64,000 nt of DNA from the NCBI RefSeq assembly GCF_000020505.1, contig NC_011027.1, positions 356,001-420,000 on the forward strand. The letters run 5' to 3'. The position numbers and the translations under genes were made by a program. Shown here piece after piece: positions 59,180-64,000 of this stretch. Under the pieces are notes generated by a model. It did not search any database. It worked only from the letters and a program-made list of their open reading frames with translations, and had not been told where the DNA came from. This DNA is from Chlorobaculum parvum NCIB 8327 (lineage in GTDB: Bacteria > Bacteroidota > Chlorobiia > Chlorobiales > Chlorobiaceae). Within the stretch, counting starts at the first letter, position 1, and each line of letters starts with the position of its first letter.

Positions 59180-60412
59180 TCAGATCTGTCCGGTGGCTAA
59201 ATCGGTGAAGTAGGTTTTGAGCGATCGATGCTTGTCGAGTCCTACTTTCTTATGCAGCCGGTAGCGGATGCTTTCGATGCCTCTGGTTGACAGGCCGAGA
59301 GTTCTGGCAATGTCGCGCGAGTGATAGTCCAGCTTGATAAGCAGGCTGATTCGGAGTTCGCGCTGATTGAGGTCGGGGTGCCTTTTCTGGAGTTTGGAGA
59401 TGAATGCGGAGTCGGTTTCCGTCAATTCCGTGTTGAGCAGGTTGGCCTTGCTGCTGTTTTCAAACAGGGGGATGCAGTAGCCTGAAAGCTGCTCTCTGAC
59501 CGACGGGTCGACCTCAAGGTTTTCAAGTAGGTCGCAAAGGGAACGCAAGGCAACGTTTTTTTCGGCGTTTGCCGTGGAAATTCTTGTGGTTTCAAGCTCC
59601 TGCGCGGCAATTCTCGACAGCCAGGCGGCCTCTTGCTCCTTGAAGCGCTGTTCATTCTTTTTATTCAGCTTTACCTGGGAATCGAGCAGCGAATTCTTGC
59701 TGGCCAGCAGCGTTCGGAACTCCTGTTCGATGCGTTCGACAGTTTGCTGGTGCTCCTTTGTCAGCGCTTTCAGGTCTTGCCGTATGAGTTCGAGCATCAG
59801 GAAATAGGGGTGAGCCGGATGCCCTTCGGGCGGGAGAAACAGCGGCCGATCGAACTGTTTGTGCAGCAGCATTTCGGCTGTTTCAGCAAGGAACTCTCTT
59901 TTGAGCGCGGGCTCTTCAAGGCTTTCCGGTTTGGGCTCAGAGCTTGAGCCGGTAACGGCTCCCGATTTGAACTCCAGAATCGAGGTTACGGCGTCGTTAT
60001 AGGTTTTGGCAAGAATGACCGGCCGGGCAGCAGCCTCAAGAGCCTGAAGCATCTCGAAATGAAGCCGGGCGGAAGGGGTGGTATTGTAAAGGACGATCAG
60101 TCTGAACGGCGAGTCCTGATCGAGCAGCAGATTGGCGAACTCTTTTTTGTAGGAGCGGCTGATGCTGGCGATGGGTGAGCAATCCATCAGCAGGTAGAGC
60201 GGATTGCCGGTGAGGTTCTCCTCGGTGATCAGAGAGTTGAAGTCTTCCGCATAGAGCTGCTCAGGAGTGATCGAGTGATCGGCGATTTCCTGGACGTGAA
60301 GAATATCGGTTCCGATCAGGCTATATTTTCTGATATAATTTCCCTGCCGATGTTCGAAACTCCAGTGCTCTTTTTCGGTTATCGGCAGTCCTGAGACAGG
60401 GCAATGTGTCAT
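59180..60412 (-). CDS. HTH transcriptional regulator, paralogue 2
   Basis: A 410-residue paralogue of the gene 299 bases downstream, same strand. It has the same plan: CPVSGLPITEKEHW start, YLLMDCSPIASISRSYKKEFANLLLDQDSPFRLIVLYNTTPSARLHFE in the N-terminal domain, a coiled coil near 215-290 and a C-terminal HTH with LNQRELRISLLIKLDYHSRDIARTLGLSTRGIESIRYRLHKKVGLDKHRSLKTYF. The HTH is nearly identical to paralogue 1 while the sensor halves differ more, as after duplication and specialisation. It is divergent from the LMW phosphatase. Confidence 0.75.
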   Translation of the reverse strand: MTHCPVSGLPITEKEHWSFEHRQGNYIRKYSLIGTDILHVQEIADHSITPEQLYAEDFNSLITEENLTGNPLYLLMDCSPIASISRSYKKEFANLLLDQDSPFRLIVLYNTTPSARLHFEMLQALEAAARPVILAKTYNDAVTSILEFKSGAVTGSSSEPKPESLEEPALKREFLAETAEMLLHKQFDRPLFLPPEGHPAHPYFLMLELIRQDLKALTKEHQQTVERIEQEFRTLLASKNSLLDSQVKLNKKNEQRFKEQEAAWLSRIAAQELETTRISTANAEKNVALRSLCDLLENLEVDPSVREQLSGYCIPLFENSSKANLLNTELTETDSAFISKLQKRHPDLNQRELRISLLIKLDYHSRDIARTLGLSTRGIESIRYRLHKKVGLDKHRSLKTYFTDLATGQI

Positions 60413-60595
60413 AGTCGTAGCCTTTGTAGATATTCCGGAGAGGGGAGATTCTTGCGTCTTATATATTCTGCTCTACTGTAAATATCCGATATTGTTACTA
60501 TAAAAGAAAGTATTCGCTATGATTCTTTTTGTTTTACCTCAGCGAGTTGCGCCATTGATGCAGAGGGAAAGGCGCGTTTATCATTGTGAAAAGCT

Positions 60596-61096
60596 ATGCC
60601 GTTAAGGTTTCTTTTTGTCTGTTACGAGAACATCTGCCGCTCACCGATGGCAGAGGGCGTTTTCGGGCATCTGGCCGAATCGATGGGCGCGGGTTCGTTT
60701 TTCGAGGTCGAGTCGGCGGGCACGGTTTGTTACCAGTCCGGCTCGTGTCCCGACGAGCGGGCCATTCGCGCTGCCGGTCGGCACGGGATCGATATTTCAT
60801 CGATCCGGGCGCGCTGTATTCACGATCTCGATCTGGCGCGCTTCGACCGGATTTTTGCGATGGATTTCGAGAACCATCGCGACCTGTACGATGCGCTGGA
60901 AGGCCGTCCGGTTTCGGTGCACATGATGACCGAGTTCGCCGGTTCGGATGCGGGCGAGGAGATCGAAGACCCCTACTATGGCGACGAGGCGGGGTTCGAC
61001 CGGACGCTTCGGCGTCTCATGGAGAGCGCCACAGGCATTCTTGAAGCCATGCTTGTCGAATACGGTTTTCCGGATGATGGAGGCCATGAGCGGTAA
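60596..61096 (+). CDS. Low-molecular-weight protein tyrosine phosphatase
   Basis: A 166-residue cysteine phosphatase with the P-loop VCYENICRSPMAEG (C9-x5-R15, with a second Cys at 14), SAGT, DERAIRAAGRHGIDISSIRARCI and the general acid in EEIEDPYYGDE. Its substrate could be a tyrosine kinase of polysaccharide export or arsenate; nothing here decides. It overlaps the lipid kinase start by 11 bases, so they are co-translated. Confidence 0.93.
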   Translation: MPLRFLFVCYENICRSPMAEGVFGHLAESMGAGSFFEVESAGTVCYQSGSCPDERAIRAAGRHGIDISSIRARCIHDLDLARFDRIFAMDFENHRDLYDALEGRPVSVHMMTEFAGSDAGEEIEDPYYGDEAGFDRTLRRLMESATGILEAMLVEYGFPDDGGHER

Positions 61097-61994
61097 CGTC
61101 ACCTTTATTTTTAATCCCGCCGCCGACAAGGGACGCGCGGCTGCGAAGGCGGAAATGGTCAGGCGTTCGCTTGCGCAGTTCGATCACTGTACGCTTGCAG
61201 AGACGCGCTTTGCGGGTCACGCCACGGAGCTCGCCCGCACTGCTGCGAGTGACGGCGCGACGCTGATCGCGTGTGGCGGCGACGGCACGCTGAACGAGGT
61301 GGTGAACGCCGTGGTTAGTCAGCCGGTCAGCATCGGCATCCTTCCTGTTGGTTCGGCCAACGATTTTCTGAAGAGTTTCCAGCCGTCGAAAAAAAGTGCC
61401 GAAGAGCGCATTCGCGCCTTTTCCGCAGCTTCCAGCCGGAAGGTCGATCTCGGGCGGGTGGCGTTCAGCGAAGAGAGCCAGCGCCTGTTCGTCAACTCCA
61501 TTGGCATCGGCTTTACGGGCCGGATCGCCAGCGCGGTCAAATCGGCCAAATGGCTGCGCGGAGAGCTCTCATACGCCTGGGCGCTGGTGAGTGTGCTCTT
61601 GGGTTATCGCCCTGTAAAAATGCATATTACGATTGATACCGCTGACGGCATGATCACGCTCGACGAGCCGGTATTCGCCTTTTCGGTTTCCAACGGCAAG
61701 GTCGAGGGCGGCAAGTTCCGGATTTCGCCGGAGGCCGATCTTTATGACGGACTGCTCGACGTGTGCATTCTGAAAGCCGTTCCCAAATGGCGCGTGCCAG
61801 GCTATGTGCTGAAGTACCTCAAAGGCACCCAGATTCACGATGCCGAAGTCATCTACCGCAAGGCGTCCTCCATCGAGATTTTTATGCCGGATGAGGAGCA
61901 CATGCACATCGATGGCGAGGTGATGGGTCGGGTCGGTGGCAGGATCGGTATCCACGCCGTACCGCGCGCGGTTGAATTGCTTTATGACTCATAA
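61086..61994 (+). CDS. Diacylglycerol/lipid kinase (YegS/BmrU type)
   Basis: A 302-residue ATP-dependent lipid kinase. It starts MSGNVTFIFNPAADKGRA and has the nucleotide-binding ACGGDGTLNEVVNAVV and GILPVGSANDFLKSF. The C-terminal domain has FAFSVSNGKVEGGKFRISPEADLYDGLLDV and a final IDGEVMG. The family phosphorylates diacylglycerol or related lipids at the inner membrane. The longer frame start at 60948 lies within the phosphatase gene and was rejected. Confidence 0.93.
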   Translation: MSGNVTFIFNPAADKGRAAAKAEMVRRSLAQFDHCTLAETRFAGHATELARTAASDGATLIACGGDGTLNEVVNAVVSQPVSIGILPVGSANDFLKSFQPSKKSAEERIRAFSAASSRKVDLGRVAFSEESQRLFVNSIGIGFTGRIASAVKSAKWLRGELSYAWALVSVLLGYRPVKMHITIDTADGMITLDEPVFAFSVSNGKVEGGKFRISPEADLYDGLLDVCILKAVPKWRVPGYVLKYLKGTQIHDAEVIYRKASSIEIFMPDEEHMHIDGEVMGRVGGRIGIHAVPRAVELLYDS

Positions 61995-62009
61995 CCAGTT
62001 GCCCCCCTC

Positions 62010-63248
62010 ATGCAAATCATCGTCTTTGAAGATCAGGCCGTGTTGCGGTTTTCACCGCTTGTTGACCTGAAACCGGTTTATGATCTGGTCACCGGTTGCC
62101 ATTCTCTCCGCCAGCGCTTTGTCGCGAACCTTTCCGCATCGCACAACCTGAGCTGGCATCTTCGCCGCCGTTGCGCTGCGTGGTTCAGCGAGGCCAATCC
62201 CGGCGCGGTGGTCAATCGCGTGACTGAGGATGACGTGCTGCTTGTCAACGGGCGGCTCATCTGCGATGCGGCGGTGATGCAGTTCATCAACTCGGGTCGG
62301 ATCGAGCCGGGCGAGGCCGTTATCCAGAACGGCAACCTCCTGTTCTGCCGCACCACGGCGGAGCCGCTTCCTTTTGCGGGAACGGTGTTTCCGGATACCA
62401 TCAATGGCATGGTGCTGGCCGGTGCGTTCTCCTGCGTCGAAGTTTCCGGGTTCCGGTTGATCGAAAACCTCTGGGAGCCCGTGGCGATGCACCCGGAGAT
62501 GATGCAGCTTGATGGCGAGTCGCTCGATCTCGGGCGCATCGAAGGCGAGGTGCACCCTTCGGCGATTCTGGTCAATCCGTCTGCGATCACTGTCGAAAAG
62601 GGGGCGGAGGTCAAGGCTGGCGCGGTGCTCGACGCCAGCGACGGGTTCATTTACATCGGCGCGGGTGCGTTGGTGGAGCCGATGGCGCTCTTGATGCAGA
62701 ACGTGTATATCGCGCCGGGCGCGCGGGTCAAGAGTGGCGCGCGGATTTACAGCAACGTCTGCATCGGCAGCGGGGCGAAGGCGGGCGGCGAGATCGAGGA
62801 TTCGATCATGGAGCCCTTCTCCAACAAGCAGCACGACGGCTTCCTCGGCCACTCCTACATCTCAAGCTGGTGCAACCTCGGCGCGGGCACCGACACCTCC
62901 GACCTCAAGAACAACTACAGCGCAGTCTCCATCGATACCGGACGCGGCCCGGTCAAAACTGGTCAGCAATTTCTCGGCCTGCTGATGGCCGAACATGCCA
63001 AATGCTCCATCGGCACCCGCTTCAACACCGGCACGGTCGTTGGCACCTCGTCGAACGTCTTCGGCGACGGAATGCCCGCCAAGCACATATCCTCATTCTG
63101 CTGGGGCGACGGCAAATCCGACTCCGAAGCCTATGAAATCGGCAAAGCCGTCGAGACTGCAAGAAAAGTCATGGCTCGCCGCAAGGTTGAGATGAGCGCC
63201 GCCTACGAGGCGATGTTTTGTACCGCAGCGCAGCAGAGTGGGCGGTAG
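62010..63248 (+). CDS. Alternative bacterial GlmU-like sugar nucleotidyltransferase/acetyltransferase
   Basis: A 412-residue protein of the GlmU-like family found in Bacteroidetes and Chlorobi. It starts MQIIVFEDQAVLRFSPLVDLKPVYDLVTGCHSLRQRF and lacks the usual LAAGxGTRM loop. The second half is a left-handed parallel beta helix with hexapeptide repeats (VEKGAEVKAGAVLDASDGFIYIGAGALVEPMALL, GARVKSGARIYSN, GSGAKAGGEIEDSI) and ends with NLGAGTDTSDLKNNYSAVS. It likely makes UDP-GlcNAc or a related sugar for envelope use. It lies 15 bases after the lipid kinase gene, making a phosphatase-kinase-GlmU cluster. Confidence 0.82.
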   Translation: MQIIVFEDQAVLRFSPLVDLKPVYDLVTGCHSLRQRFVANLSASHNLSWHLRRRCAAWFSEANPGAVVNRVTEDDVLLVNGRLICDAAVMQFINSGRIEPGEAVIQNGNLLFCRTTAEPLPFAGTVFPDTINGMVLAGAFSCVEVSGFRLIENLWEPVAMHPEMMQLDGESLDLGRIEGEVHPSAILVNPSAITVEKGAEVKAGAVLDASDGFIYIGAGALVEPMALLMQNVYIAPGARVKSGARIYSNVCIGSGAKAGGEIEDSIMEPFSNKQHDGFLGHSYISSWCNLGAGTDTSDLKNNYSAVSIDTGRGPVKTGQQFLGLLMAEHAKCSIGTRFNTGTVVGTSSNVFGDGMPAKHISSFCWGDGKSDSEAYEIGKAVETARKVMARRKVEMSAAYEAMFCTAAQQSGR

Positions 63249-63288
63249 GTTTTCATGCTCGCAGGTGAGAGTTTAGAGGCCTGGATTT

Positions 63289-63311
63289 GTAAGGGCGCAC
63301 GCCATGCGCCC
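63289..63311 (+). repeat. GTAA-headed REP hairpin
   Basis: GTAAGGGCGCA, loop CGCCA, TGCGCCC. The stem GGGCGCA pairs perfectly with TGCGCCC. It lies between the GlmU-like gene and the AT-rich gene at the right edge. Confidence 0.65.
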
Positions 63312-63439
63312 GTGTGTGCCGGAGCGCTTTGCAGCAAAAAGACAATTGACAGGGTAATAAAGCGAAGTTGGCTTGTTTGCTGTTCGTTTTACGAATATAT
63401 TTCGTTAGTCTTAAATATTTGTTAATAAAATTCAATACT

Positions 63440-64000
63440 ATGAAGCTAAGTCAAATATACAACTTAGGGAAATCGCAAGCAGAATTGGATTTTGTTGATA
63501 TAGATCCAAGCGAAGATTTGCCTCTGTTTCTTGACCCATTTTTTCTAAGTATAAAAAAAGATAATTGGTCTCACGAGGCGACCTTAACACTTAGAAGCTT
63601 CTTTCAACAAGTTATTGACTTAATTAGAGTCAATGATGAGGATGGCGCAAAAGCTTTATTCGACCATCTTCATGAGCCGAATGTTACATGTTTAGGTATG
63701 TCGGTTGGTGATCCAAGAGGTAGAGGTGTGGGGAATCAAGATACGGATAAGATTTATGAAAGCTTGCTTCGTAGCCGAGCAATTCAAACAGGGCTTATTA
63801 GAGATATTGAGGACAATATTTTGTTTGTTGATAATTTTGGAAAAGATAAGTTGTCAGATATGACAACAAATATAATAACTAAGCATCTTATTGAGTATAC
63901 CCAAAATCAATGTAGATTGAATAATATTCCTTTGTTGGATGGTATAAATTCTGGGTTTTACTGGGATAGATATGAGGGTGAATGGGTTTCAAGTCATTCG
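63440..64000 (+). CDS. Unrecognised AT-rich gene, 3' end outside window
   Basis: The frame from ATG 63440 is open for 187 codons to the last base. It begins MKLSQIYNLGKSQAELDFVD, then IDPSEDLPLFLDPFFLSIKK and DNWSHEATLTLRSFFQQVID, later LFDHLHEPNVTCLGMSVGDP and ILFVDNFGKDKLSDMTTNII. No signal peptide or membrane segment is visible. The LPLFLDP motif is memorable but I cannot tie it to a named family. Composition is very AT-rich (15 G/C of 60 at 63841-63900), like the Dam-DGQHR island and unlike the neighbours, so it probably starts another acquired locus. Confidence 0.7.
   Translation, partial: MKLSQIYNLGKSQAELDFVDIDPSEDLPLFLDPFFLSIKKDNWSHEATLTLRSFFQQVIDLIRVNDEDGAKALFDHLHEPNVTCLGMSVGDPRGRGVGNQDTDKIYESLLRSRAIQTGLIRDIEDNILFVDNFGKDKLSDMTTNIITKHLIEYTQNQCRLNNIPLLDGINSGFYWDRYEGEWVSSHS

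Overview
The window reads as a chromosomal segment of a green sulfur bacterium (Chlorobiaceae, most likely a Chlorobaculum). The main evidence is a chlorophyllide reductase subunit (bchY), a full set of late menaquinone genes (menF, D, H, B, C, E), the alternative GlmU family typical of Bacteroidetes/Chlorobi, an HU-SPOR protein, and G+C-rich housekeeping DNA (39 G/C of 60 bases at 46201-46260). No rRNA is present, so the genus is an inference. Gene order alternates strands in short operons, and one tRNA (Asp-GTC) is present.

Layout. 1-4.6 kb: oxidative pentose phosphate genes, with the 3' part of zwf, then a REP-associated (RAYT, IS200-like) transposase unit with hairpin ends, then tkt-pgl on the minus strand. 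4.7-10.4 kb: small envelope and unknown genes (DUF2278, a SIMPL protein, two L,D-transpeptidases of different families, an SRPBCC protein). 10.5-11.4 kb: an AT-rich orphan PD-(D/E)XK nuclease. 11.5-22.5 kb: metH, an esterase, mnmA, mgtE, the alkyladenine glycosylase, parA-parB, dapB. 22.7-38.4 kb: the menaquinone pathway on the minus strand, split between menD and menH by about 8.4 kb holding a rhodanese, an arylamine N-acetyltransferase, a 1742-residue DUF4011-helicase-Vsr-type (Hhe-like) protein, a DinB protein and a Cys-rich unknown. 38.4-46.6 kb: a TPR lipoprotein, an HMA protein, tRNA-Asp, citrate synthase, gatC, YggU, dtd, kdsB, xseA, the HU-SPOR protein and bchY. 46.7-50.1 kb: an accessory island with vapBC, the decayed tail of a tonB gene, and a strongly AT-rich three-gene operon (Dam-type methylase, four-helix membrane protein, DGQHR/DndB-like protein). 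50.5-63.2 kb: frr, rpmE, recG, a block of REP hairpins, rsgA, an aldehyde dehydrogenase, a DUF1848 protein, two tandem paralogous HTH regulators, an LMW phosphatase, a lipid kinase and an alternative GlmU. 63.4 kb to the end: a new AT-rich, unrecognised gene that runs off the window.

The strongest candidates for an undescribed system are the Dam-membrane-DGQHR operon (47593-50084) and the AT-rich gene at the right edge. The Hhe-like protein is notable for an apparent N-terminal transglutaminase-like domain fused to the known helicase-nuclease architecture. A dispersed family of hairpins with a 5' GTAG/GTAA head and compensatory stem changes sits between genes throughout the window and is probably a REP family that sometimes doubles as a terminator.
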